Part shown: positions 1 through 6,946 of the stretch, piece after piece
Layout: each line of letters opens with the position of its first letter
Numbering within the stretch: position 1 is the stretch's first letter
NCBI GenBank assembly: GCA_024409025.1
Contig: JAKSUM010000042.1
Location: 1-8,369 of the forward strand
From: a bacterium
GTDB taxonomy: Bacteria > Vulcanimicrobiota > CADAWZ01
Reading direction: 5' to 3'
DNA: 8,369 nucleotides
The notes under the pieces: generated by a model
What the model was told of the DNA's origin: nothing
What the model saw: the letters and a program-made list of their open reading frames with translations, nothing else
Database searches by the model: none
Program-made: the position numbers and the translations under genes

Positions 1-255
1 CTTAAGAACATCCTGTATCGAATATTCGCCAGCCTCCTTTGCAACCTGACAATTGAATATTACCTGAAGCAGAAGGTCTCCAAGCTCTTCAACGGCCCAT
101 CCCCTGTCTCCGGAATCAAGAGCGTCTATAGTCTCATGAGACTCTTCTATTATGAAGGGCATAAGGGTCTCATGCGTCTGCTCCCTATCCCAAACGCATC
201 CGCCAGGAGCTCTGAGAGTCTCCATTATTTTAACAAGCTCGTCAAATTCCCGCAT
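1..255 (-). CDS. mazG: MazG nucleoside triphosphate pyrophosphohydrolase, N-terminal part (3' end cut by window)
   Basis: MazG hydrolyses (d)NTPs to the monophosphate and pyrophosphate in the cytoplasm and is thought to clear non-canonical nucleotides and, in some bacteria, to tune (p)ppGpp. The 85 visible codons begin MREFDELVKIMETLRAPGGC and continue with VWDREQTH, matching the highly conserved N-terminus of the family (LR..GGCPWDREQTH). The Mg-binding signature EExxE (E37, E38, E41) is present, followed by the second signature ExxD within EELGDLLLQV (E57, D60). Start ATG at 255 is set by a GAGGTG Shine-Dalgarno 5 nt upstream, which overlaps the stop codon of the preceding HAD gene; the gap is 9 nt, so the two are probably translationally coupled. 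Full-length MazG proteins are usually about 250-280 aa with two such domains, so most of the gene lies left of the window. One oddity: the usual Pro after GGC is Val. Confidence 0.93.
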   Translation of the reverse strand, partial: MREFDELVKIMETLRAPGGCVWDREQTHETLMPFIIEESHETIDALDSGDRGWAVEELGDLLLQVIFNCQVAKEAGEYSIQDVLK

Positions 256-264
256 AATGACACC

Positions 265-1029
265 TCATCTTTTCTTATATCTAAAGTCCTTAATTACGCA
301 TATTCCCTCATCAAGCGGAGGCGCGTCCTCCCTGTGCTGGGAAAGAACAAAGAAAGACAACGCATCCGGGAAAGATTCCTTAAGAAGATTACTGTTTGCA
401 GGCTCATTTTCAAAAATGCCCTCGACTTTTCCTATTCTTCTAAGGTATGCGGCTACATTTTTCTTGAATATTTCATCCTTATCTTCAAATGACTGCTTAA
501 CTATCGTCATGGTCCCACTGATTCCGACGGGAAATCCAAACATTCTAAGGCTGTCAATGGCCCCTACAAGCATCTTAGGCGCATCCCTGCCCGTAAGGTA
601 AATGATGGTCGCGCCTGCGGAATGAAGCTTTGAGACATATTTGGCAGCTCCAGGATAAGGAGTGTCATATTTCTGATATTCGTCTGAAAAGAACCTTTCC
701 TTCCATTCCCTTTCTATCACCTCAATCTCCTTCTCATCAGTCACATTGAGATTTTTAAGGGTCTCCCTGACGGAATACTGGAAGAGGTTTATGTCCCTGA
801 ACCTGTCCATGGCGTTACAGAGCTGAGGAAGCCTGTCGTCATATCTCGAGGCTATCTCCGTAAGAATAAAATTGGTCCTTGGCCTATTGTCAAAAAGGGT
901 GCCGTCAAGATCGAATATGGCAAGCGACGAGGTATCCTTTTCCATATCTGACTTAACCCTCTCAACAAGCTCCGAAAGCCTGCTGTCCTGCTCAGCCTGA
1001 TGACATGAAGTCCAAATAGGAAGAATCAT
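265..1029 (-). CDS. HAD-superfamily hydrolase (254 aa), probable phosphatase of unknown substrate
   Basis: This is a cytoplasmic haloacid-dehalogenase-fold hydrolase, by family expected to remove phosphate through an aspartyl-phosphate intermediate. Numbering is from the ATG at 1029. Motif I is FDLDGTLFDNRPR with nucleophile D40 and acid/base D42. Motif II is YLTGRD with T146. A helical segment of about 100 residues between them looks like a C1-type cap. The motif III Lys is probably K189 or K190 (IFKKN). Motif IV is FENEPANSN (E207, N208, E209, N212), with Glu/Asn where an acidic DD or GDxxxD is usual. I chose ATG 1029 because it has a strong AAAGGAGGAGGGGG Shine-Dalgarno; the same frame is open up to 1107, but that extension overlaps the previous gene and reads through this Shine-Dalgarno. 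It sits 34 nt after the 450-aa gene and 9 nt before mazG. A nucleotidase role would fit mazG as partner, but that is inference. Confidence 0.85.
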   Translation of the reverse strand: MILPIWTSCHQAEQDSRLSELVERVKSDMEKDTSSLAIFDLDGTLFDNRPRTNFILTEIASRYDDRLPQLCNAMDRFRDINLFQYSVRETLKNLNVTDEKEIEVIEREWKERFFSDEYQKYDTPYPGAAKYVSKLHSAGATIIYLTGRDAPKMLVGAIDSLRMFGFPVGISGTMTIVKQSFEDKDEIFKKNVAAYLRRIGKVEGIFENEPANSNLLKESFPDALSFFVLSQHREDAPPLDEGICVIKDFRYKKR

Positions 1030-1063
1030 AAAAAATCCCCCTCCTCCTTTATATTTTTTAAGC

Positions 1064-2416
1064 CTACATAACGGCGTTGAATTTAAACGGTATAATAGGG
1101 GCCGCATCTATCGATCGGACCTCCAATGTCGCCTCACTGCCCCTGTAATGGACCGGCGGGAAGGTGAATCCCCTTACAACCTTACCCAATCTGTCGCTCC
1201 AGTGCGAGCTCTTGTCAATCGGCGGGTAAGCGTATCCTTCCCTGTCAATAAGCTTTACGTCCCTCATCCTGACATAGCTTATGTTTCCTGTCGTTATATT
1301 CATCTGGTGATTGATTATCAGATACTCCGTCTCATAATGAATCTCTTCAACGGAAAGATTGCCTTCAACGGAAAGAAATGGTGAAGAAAGCTCGAAAGGA
1401 GACTCCTGACAATAATCGATGTCCCTGATTTCAAGAGGGAATTTCCATGTTTCCGGCAGCATGACGTTGAATATCTCCTCAATATTGATTTCAATATTTC
1501 TCGGATCCTCAACGCAGTCGCAGAAATAATAGAGACGCGTATTATACATTCCCCATGGGCCCGAACCGCTGGTCGGGTACACATATCCGTTTTCCTTGCT
1601 CCTCACGGTAATCTTGAAGAACATCGGCCTGAACATGGATACATCATCAAGCTGCATATTCATTGCAAACTCTTCAGGGGTTTCGGACATAAGAACCGCC
1701 TCATTGAATGACGCATGCCATTCCTGCAGCTCCTGCTGTGTCATCTGCTTGTTAAAGGTATCGCAAAATATCTGACATCCGGCAAGTCCGCATCTTATTT
1801 TGGATATCTTAACCGCCTGATTCAGAATAGGCATATCTATATAGCAGGCATAATCCTTGCTGTACCAATTCCTGTGAGTGAAATCCGTATGCAGCATAAA
1901 CTGCCATGACCCCTCGCACTGCCAGATGGGAGGTATCTCCTCCTTTTCCTGCTGCAGCTCCTTTCTCCATTCGATAAGCTTAGCCACAGCTTCAGGATCC
2001 TCATCCGAATTCGGATCCCAAGGATCCCTGATTGTGTTTATCCTGACCAGCGGAGTCTGCCCCTCATCAACAACCTGTATCTCTTCGACAGTAAGGGTAA
2101 GAATTTTAGACTCATCCCTGACAGGCTCAAATTCTAAAAACATTGGGAAGGGATTCCTTCCCTCCATTCTCTTTATCCCAATAAGGGCATATCTTATATT
2201 ATTCTCATAATCGACCAAGGAAGCCCTTGCAGGCATATATCCCTGAGGAATCTCCTCTATAACCTCAAAGCCGACAATAGTCTTGACACTGTCATAAAGG
2301 ACTCCCTTAAGGACAATCTGTATGCCCAAATCCATTGCGCTCTCTTCAAGAGGCAGCAATGCGCCCATCGCTTTCGCCCTGTCCAATACAGCGCTGTAAA
2401 CCTCTTCCTGTTCCAT
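1064..2416 (-). CDS. Hypothetical protein (450 aa) with three tandem beta-sandwich-like repeats
   Basis: I do not recognise this as a named family. The 450-aa product has no signal peptide or membrane segment. Its pattern of alternating hydrophobics suggests mostly beta structure after a short N-terminal helix (residues 1-28). Three similar units can be read by eye: about 30-115, 201-315 and 353-437. Each has a strand pair such as GIQIVLKGVLYDS, then a segment like VRSKENGYVYP or KLIDREGYAYP, an aromatic-rich stretch, and a closing strand LTLTVEEI, IEINIEEI or LEVRSIDA. Aromatic W.F motifs follow units 1 and 2 (WQF 171-173, WKF 324-326). The style resembles the DUF4179/DUF5643 beta domains of Bacillota anti-sigma-like proteins, a weak resemblance only. 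Cys residues cluster at C209, C214, C218, C299 and C301. The start ATG 2416 has an AAAGGA Shine-Dalgarno. It lies 34 nt from each neighbour, in line with co-transcription with the secreted pseudo-transglutaminase gene. Confidence 0.8.
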   Translation of the reverse strand: MEQEEVYSAVLDRAKAMGALLPLEESAMDLGIQIVLKGVLYDSVKTIVGFEVIEEIPQGYMPARASLVDYENNIRYALIGIKRMEGRNPFPMFLEFEPVRDESKILTLTVEEIQVVDEGQTPLVRINTIRDPWDPNSDEDPEAVAKLIEWRKELQQEKEEIPPIWQCEGSWQFMLHTDFTHRNWYSKDYACYIDMPILNQAVKISKIRCGLAGCQIFCDTFNKQMTQQELQEWHASFNEAVLMSETPEEFAMNMQLDDVSMFRPMFFKITVRSKENGYVYPTSGSGPWGMYNTRLYYFCDCVEDPRNIEINIEEIFNVMLPETWKFPLEIRDIDYCQESPFELSSPFLSVEGNLSVEEIHYETEYLIINHQMNITTGNISYVRMRDVKLIDREGYAYPPIDKSSHWSDRLGKVVRGFTFPPVHYRGSEATLEVRSIDAAPIIPFKFNAVM

Positions 2417-2450
2417 AATAAAATCCTTTCTTTAGAAACCTGCAGGCCTG

Positions 2451-4793
2451 TTATTCGGCTTTTTCCTCAGATTCAGAAGAGGGAACGGATGGCGTTTCAG
2501 TTTTCTCAGAACCGCCGTTTTCGGATGCTCCCGCTTCGATTCCGGGATCTTCAGTCAATTCTTCATCAGTCTTTTCAGGATCTACTGATAGAGGCTTTTC
2601 CTCGTCCTCTCCCATTGCCGTCCCGATAAGAGTAAATTCAAGCTTCTGAGCAGGTATGACGATTTTGACGACCCTTCCCGTCTGATCTATATAGAACACC
2701 ATTCCTGAAGAGCTCTCGCATTTAAATGCATTGAAATCCCTGCCTTCGGCCTCAACCCTTTCAAAGCCCTTTGCGGAAAGCTCGAATTCAAGAGTCTTCA
2801 TCTCGCCAGGTACGAAAGCGGTAAATCTGTATTTGCCGCCAAGCTCAACATTGGGTATCTGTCCTGCCGCAAGAGCCCAGAGGGAGAGGAATCTGTTGTC
2901 GAGGAGATAAGTGCCTTTCGAATAAGGTATATTATTTTTTACGGCATTCCCCTCTGCATCCTCAGATATTATTCTCTCTATGAAATTTCCGGAGAAAACG
3001 AATTTCTGCTTCTCCTCTTTTCCGCCGAGATTTCCGGAAAGCTCGCATGAAAGAGGAAGCGCATTTACGTCAAACGAGGCATTCATGGAGGATCTGTAAT
3101 CTGTCCCTGCAACCCTCATAAGCGCTTCAGACGAAAAAAGATACGACTCAGCATCATCAGCAAAAACCATATCGGTTACTTTTGCCCTTTCCTTGCCTAT
3201 AAGCATGCCGTTTATCCTTATCTCATAGGTTCTTGACTCCTCGACAGGCCATGAAATATCCTTTCTCTGGAAAGGAACCTTCTTCTGGACTTTTGGCAGA
3301 TAGTCAAGGCTCTCAACAGACAGGGAAGTAATTTCCCCATGCTCGAAAAGCCATACCCTGGCCGCATCAACTCCCTCTTCTCCGGTCTTCATGTCAAAAG
3401 GAAGCCATCCGCTGCCTTCCATATAGACCTCAGCCCAATATCCGGGAATATAGTCGCCTTTTTCAAAAACTATGCCTCCGGCCGTCCTTGCAGGCATTCC
3501 GGCAGCCCTGCACATGGCTGTCATAAGAAGTGACTTGCTTTCCATGTTTCCAATACCGGCAGAAAAAGCGATTATGGCGCTTGGAAGCGAAATTCCGTCT
3601 CTTATGTTCTCATTTATCCACTTGGCAATCCTGCCTGCGGCAGTCCTGCAGTCTCGCGATTTCCATGTTATTTCCTGAGCCTTGTTTACAAGATAGTCAT
3701 CCTTTGACTCTATTCCCGCCTCAGGTTTAAGATATGGGGCAAAAGACGCATCCAGCTTAAAGGGAGGAAATCTGTTTGGCTTGTCTATCTTTATCTCGGT
3801 CTTTTTGACAGTGAACTGTCCTTCTGCGGAAGTATCGGACGACTCGCCGTTGAAAGTCTGCTCAAATCCAATGGCCTCATGGCCTCCGGCCTTCAATCCT
3901 CTTCCTGAAAATTTTCCGGCAAGTCCGGTCATCTTCAGTGAAGCCGGCTTCTGGAAATATATTGGAGAAAGAGCCGTTCTATTAATGCCGAGATCGGCTC
4001 CAGGCGATTTTTTCAGCAACTCGGCGGCCTTTGAATTACTAAGCTCTATTGTCACGGTACCCGCAATCTCATCAATCCTGTATATCTTCTTTTCCTTGGA
4101 ATCAAAGAATATCCTAAGAAGAGGAGTACCGTAAAAATCCTTAAATATGTAAATTACGCCTTCCCTTGAAGCGCCCTTATAGGAATAAGAGCCTTCCTTC
4201 TCCTTCTCAATGCTTATGGTTCCAACTGTCCTGAGAATAGGATCGTATACATCAAAGGATTTTTCCTTCTCGCCAAGCATCGCATGTATAAGAATATCGT
4301 AATGCTCTATAAAAGAATCGAGTCTTCCCCACAGGTTACTGACAAAAAGATAGCAGCTTCCTGCCGATTCATTCAGATATGTAGCAGGCTCCGCATTTGC
4401 CGCGGCATTCTTCTGAGCTATCACGCCTTCGGAATAGACAGTCTCTGAAACAGCCTCAAATCCTTCTATATTCTGCTGCATTATGAAATATGAAGGAAGT
4501 AAAGTCTTAAGGTTTACTGAGAAATCCGACTGAAAGACGGACTCAGTTATATTTCCTATACCGGCCCTGACAACAGAAAGCGATCGGTACTTTATAAAGC
4601 TCTCTCCGGCAAGAGTCATCCTGTTACCCGCCTGATAGACAGAATATCCGATAACCTTGTCGCCCGATTTTATAACATAATGCGACTCTGCCTTAGGTGT
4701 TATCACAGACGCTGCAGACGCCTGACCGCATAATAATGACGCCGATGCAATGACGGACAGCATAAATGCGGAAACAATCTTAAAAAAATTCAT
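2451..4793 (-). CDS. Secreted transglutaminase-like protein (780 aa), probably catalytically inactive
   Basis: The product starts MNFFKIVSAF with a hydrophobic core (about residues 6-22) and a likely signal peptidase I site near ASA-AS (about residue 27), so it should be exported; no good lipobox is present. Region 30-250 and region 518-725 are beta-rich and similar to each other. Between them, about 365-505, is a transglutaminase-like core with the usual lead-in (AGRIAKWINENI) and landmarks RAAGMPAR, WAEVY and GWLPFD. In active relatives the core reads GDC, HAW and DPT; here these are G-N-M417, G451-Y-W and D467-M-K, so the catalytic Cys and His are lost. The last 50 residues are acidic, rich in Glu/Ser/Thr/Pro and probably disordered. 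ATG 4793 was chosen because GAGG lies 6 nt upstream; the frame is open to a TTG at 4805 and an ATG at 4799, both badly placed relative to that site. It is the first gene of the four-gene unit, so the family fold is clear but the function is unknown. Confidence 0.85.
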   Translation of the reverse strand: MNFFKIVSAFMLSVIASASLLCGQASAASVITPKAESHYVIKSGDKVIGYSVYQAGNRMTLAGESFIKYRSLSVVRAGIGNITESVFQSDFSVNLKTLLPSYFIMQQNIEGFEAVSETVYSEGVIAQKNAAANAEPATYLNESAGSCYLFVSNLWGRLDSFIEHYDILIHAMLGEKEKSFDVYDPILRTVGTISIEKEKEGSYSYKGASREGVIYIFKDFYGTPLLRIFFDSKEKKIYRIDEIAGTVTIELSNSKAAELLKKSPGADLGINRTALSPIYFQKPASLKMTGLAGKFSGRGLKAGGHEAIGFEQTFNGESSDTSAEGQFTVKKTEIKIDKPNRFPPFKLDASFAPYLKPEAGIESKDDYLVNKAQEITWKSRDCRTAAGRIAKWINENIRDGISLPSAIIAFSAGIGNMESKSLLMTAMCRAAGMPARTAGGIVFEKGDYIPGYWAEVYMEGSGWLPFDMKTGEEGVDAARVWLFEHGEITSLSVESLDYLPKVQKKVPFQRKDISWPVEESRTYEIRINGMLIGKERAKVTDMVFADDAESYLFSSEALMRVAGTDYRSSMNASFDVNALPLSCELSGNLGGKEEKQKFVFSGNFIERIISEDAEGNAVKNNIPYSKGTYLLDNRFLSLWALAAGQIPNVELGGKYRFTAFVPGEMKTLEFELSAKGFERVEAEGRDFNAFKCESSSGMVFYIDQTGRVVKIVIPAQKLEFTLIGTAMGEDEEKPLSVDPEKTDEELTEDPGIEAGASENGGSEKTETPSVPSSESEEKAE

Positions 4794-4820
4794 ATGCATC
4801 CTCAAAAAAAATCATTCTGA

Positions 4821-4848
4821 TTTATAACTCAACGCGTATGTTCAACAA
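4821..4848 (-). promoter_or_regulatory. Putative sigma70-type promoter of the pseudo-transglutaminase/HAD/mazG unit
   Basis: Read on the minus strand, a TTGTTG -35 box (4843-4848) and a TATAAA -10 box (4821-4826) are separated by 16 nt. It lies directly downstream of the ribosomal operon terminator, where a new transcript would need to begin. Transcription would start around 4812-4815, giving a leader of about 20 nt that contains T8 (4804-4811) and then the GAGG ribosome site. An alternative -35, TTGAAC at 4840-4845, has only 13 nt spacing and is less likely. Called by eye from consensus match and position only. Confidence 0.5.
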
Positions 4849-4911
4849 AAAGAAAATTTAACAGAAGGAGGGAAAATCCTTTTAAGTGGCAAAATACGCC
4901 CGGATAAACAC

Positions 4912-4948
4912 AAAAAAAAATCAGCCGGCATGAAAATGCCGGCTGATT
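4912..4948 (-). terminator. Intrinsic terminator ending the infA-rplQ ribosomal operon
   Basis: A perfect 13-bp inverted repeat (4919-4931 AATCAGCCGGCAT and 4936-4948 ATGCCGGCTGATT) encloses a 4-nt loop. On the minus strand it is followed at once by nine T residues (4912-4920, overlapping the A/T end of the stem). It starts 13 nt after the rplQ stop codon. The GC-rich stem plus U-tract in the right orientation makes this a strong Rho-independent terminator. It cleanly separates the ribosomal operon from the accessory unit. Confidence 0.95.
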
Positions 4949-4961
4949 GGTATCCTTAAAC

Positions 4962-5312
4962 TTAGAGCAGTCTGAGGACTACGATCGGAGCTCCGTCGCC
5001 TTTTCTGAAGCGATACTTGACGATAGAGGTATAGCCGCCGTTCTTTTCAGCGTACTGAGCCTTTACCATATCAAGGAATCTGTATGCGTCATCATTGCAT
5101 CCGATGTTTGAAAAAATATGTCTCTTTGCCGCAAGGTCTCCCTTTTTAGCCTTTGTTATGAGCTTCTCTATGAAAGATTTGAGCTCAAGAGCGCGGGTAT
5201 GGGTCGTCTCAATCTGACCTGCCTGTATGAGAGAGCGAGCCATGTTGCGGAGCATAGCGAGACGATGTGCGGCATCTCTGCCGAGTGTTCTCGTTTTAAC
5301 TTTATGTTTCAT
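4962..5312 (-). CDS. rplQ: Large-subunit ribosomal protein L17 (bL17)
   Basis: The 116-aa product opens MKHKVKTRTLGRDAAHRLAM, close to the universal L17 N-terminus (MRH..K..LGR...HR.AML+N), and ends with the typical YRFRKGDGAPIVVLRLL, which matches the usual VRLGDAAPMA.ELV type ending. L17 binds 23S rRNA near the peptide exit tunnel. Length is normal for the family. The start ATG 5312 has a GGAGGA Shine-Dalgarno about 8 nt upstream. It follows rpoA by 30 nt, the near-universal rpoA-rplQ order, and is the last gene before the terminator. Confidence 0.97.
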   Translation of the reverse strand: MKHKVKTRTLGRDAAHRLAMLRNMARSLIQAGQIETTHTRALELKSFIEKLITKAKKGDLAAKRHIFSNIGCNDDAYRFLDMVKAQYAEKNGGYTSIVKYRFRKGDGAPIVVLRLL

Positions 5313-5342
5313 TTTCTATTCCTCCGAAATTAGCGGATCCAG

Positions 5343-6290
5343 TTACTCTTCCCTGGAAACATCCTTAAGACTGAAGTTGTACTGAGCAAGCTTTTCCCTT
5401 ATCTCAACAAGAGACTTCTGACCAAAATTCTTCAGCTTCATAAGATCGTCTTCGGAATACTCAATAAGGTTTCTTACCGTCTTGATGGAATCGCGCTTCA
5501 GGCAATTGAGCGAACGGACGGAAAGTCCGAGATCCTCTATAAGCATATCAAGCGCGAGATCCTCTCCGGAAGCCTCTGAGCCATACTGAGGAGCCTCAGC
5601 TGAGCGGGCCGGAGGAGTGAGATCGGTGAAGTATCCCATGTATTCCCTGATGATATTAGCGGAATTGCTGAGAGCTTCGTGAGGTAGTATGCTTCCATCA
5701 GTCCATATCTCAATTATAAGCCTGTCATAATTGGTAACCTGTCCTACGCGAGAATCCTCTACTGCATAAGAAGCCTTTATAACCGGCGAGAATATGGAGT
5801 CTACGGGAATCATGCCGAGGGCCTGAGCGGCTTCCTGCTTGTCAGCAGAAACATAACCTTTACCCTTATTAACGACCAGTTCCATTGAAAGCTCTGCATC
5901 CTTATCCGTAAGCTCAGCTATGTAAGCTTCAGGATTAAGAATTTCGACTTCAGGATCGGGCTGTATGTCAGCAGCAGTAACGATCCCTTCGCCTTTAGCC
6001 TCAAGTCTAAGAGTCTTTGGGCCTTCGGTAAGCAAATCCAGTTTGAGTTTTTTAATATTCAGTACGATTTCGGTAACATCCTCGACGACATGCGGAATCG
6101 TGGTAAATTCATGGAGAACATCCTTGATGAGTATGTGCGTCACAGCGGAGCCGACAATCGAAGAAAGCAGCACGCGTCTCAAGCTATTACCCAGAGTTGT
6201 TCCGAATCCTCTTTCAAGAGGCTCTATAACAAACTTCCCGTAATATTCGTCGTTCGTAGAAGAGACCTTGGGCTTTATAAGATCTACCAT
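5343..6290 (-). CDS. rpoA: DNA-directed RNA polymerase alpha subunit
   Basis: This 315-aa protein is the alpha subunit, which dimerises to seed assembly of RNA polymerase and touches promoter UP elements and activators. The N-terminal domain (1-226) contains the assembly signature FVIEPLERGFGTTLGNSLRR, followed by VLLSS. A flexible linker runs about 227-243. The C-terminal domain (244-315) holds the DNA-binding residues in LGLSVRSLNCLK: R259, N262 and C263, corresponding to R265, N268 and C269 of E. coli, plus the helix-hairpin-helix near NFGQKSLVEI (289-297). The protein is complete and unremarkable. The start at ATG 6290 is fixed by homology; the Shine-Dalgarno is weak (AGGT about 12 nt upstream), so coupling to rpsD, 26 nt upstream, may help translation. 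Confidence 0.98.
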   Translation of the reverse strand: MVDLIKPKVSSTNDEYYGKFVIEPLERGFGTTLGNSLRRVLLSSIVGSAVTHILIKDVLHEFTTIPHVVEDVTEIVLNIKKLKLDLLTEGPKTLRLEAKGEGIVTAADIQPDPEVEILNPEAYIAELTDKDAELSMELVVNKGKGYVSADKQEAAQALGMIPVDSIFSPVIKASYAVEDSRVGQVTNYDRLIIEIWTDGSILPHEALSNSANIIREYMGYFTDLTPPARSAEAPQYGSEASGEDLALDMLIEDLGLSVRSLNCLKRDSIKTVRNLIEYSEDDLMKLKNFGQKSLVEIREKLAQYNFSLKDVSREE

Positions 6291-6316
6291 AAGCTGTAGT
6301 ACCTGCTTTCCTATTA

Positions 6317-6946
6317 TTACTTAGAGTAGAACTCGACGATCAGGAGTTCGTCAACCTGAGTGTCTATATCCTCTCTTGCGGGCAGTCCTATGATTCTTCC
6401 CTGAATTTTTTCGTAATCCGCCTCGATCCATGCGGGAGCCTTTTTGTTCTTTGCGCTCTCAAGAAGTTCGACAAAAAGCGGAGATGTTTTGCTCTTTTCC
6501 CTAACGGCGACAACCTGTCCGACCTTTATAAGATAGGAAGGTATGTCAACTTTCTTTCCGTCTACTGTTATATGGCCATGACGTACGATCTGTCTGGCTT
6601 CTTTTCTGGAATCGGCAAGGCCGAGTCTGAAAATAACATTGTCAAGACGGCGTTCGAGAAGGATGAGGAAGTTCTCGCCGGAAGCGCCTTTCTGAAGAGA
6701 CGCCTTGTCAAAGCAGTTGCGGAACTGCTTCTCGGTGAGACCATATATTCTGCGCAGTTTCTGCTTCTCACGAAGCTGAACTCCGTAGTTGGAAAGTTTC
6801 TTGCGCTGCTGCTGGCCATGCTGACCAGGAATATGATTTCTCGTTTCGATAGCGCATTTAGCGGTGAAACAACGATCACCCTTTAAATACATCTTTACAC
6901 CTTCACGCCTGCATATACGGCATACAGGTCCAACGTATTTTGCCAC
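6317..6946 (-). CDS. rpsD: Small-subunit ribosomal protein S4 (uS4), zinc-binding form, GTG start
   Basis: S4 is a primary 16S rRNA-binding protein that nucleates 30S assembly and represses r-protein translation in several bacteria. The 209-aa product opens [16 protein letters not shown] and carries four Cys (C9, C12, C26, C31), the zinc-binding (C+) form. The S4 RNA-binding domain spans about 98-160 ([14 protein letters not shown] onward), and the end IVEFYSK is typical. The start codon is GTG 6946, supported by GGAGGA 4 nt upstream and by the conserved N-terminus. Its presence between rpsK and rpoA matches the alpha operon order and differs from Bacillus, where rpsD is elsewhere. The preceding 294-nt structured spacer is a candidate for S4 autoregulation; that is inference. 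Confidence 0.98.
   Translation of the reverse strand: MAKYVGPVCRICRREGVKMYLKGDRCFTAKCAIETRNHIPGQHGQQQRKKLSNYGVQLREKQKLRRIYGLTEKQFRNCFDKASLQKGASGENFLILLERRLDNVIFRLGLADSRKEARQIVRHGHITVDGKKVDIPSYLIKVGQVVAVREKSKTSPLFVELLESAKNKKAPAWIEADYEKIQGRIIGLPAREDIDTQVDELLIVEFYSK

Noticed and set aside
1030..1107. 26-codon upstream extension of the HAD gene
   Set aside because: It overlaps the end of the 450-aa gene, encodes the purine-rich ribosome site as KGGGG, and the ATG at 1029 has an excellent site.
3339..4134. Several plus-strand frames of 64-117 codons opposite the transglutaminase-like gene
   Set aside because: They are antisense shadows of a continuous long gene and show no domain or start signals.
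4709..4740. Lipobox in the 780-aa protein signal peptide (SLLC)
   Set aside because: The residue before Cys is Leu rather than Gly/Ala/Ser, so lipoprotein processing is unlikely; the ASA site fits signal peptidase I better.
4794..4805. TTG (4805) or ATG (4799) start for the 780-aa protein
   Set aside because: GAGG at 4800-4803 is part of or abuts these codons; it is correctly placed only for ATG 4793, which also gives a normal signal peptide.
4865..4881. Inverted repeat AAGGA-N7-TCCTT between the terminator and promoter
   Set aside because: The stem is only 5 bp with no further symmetry; it could be chance, and it lies upstream of the proposed -35.
6572..6886. 104-codon plus-strand frame antisense to rpsD
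   Set aside because: It lies wholly inside rpsD on the opposite strand, with no ribosome site or recognisable domain; the r-protein reading is certain.
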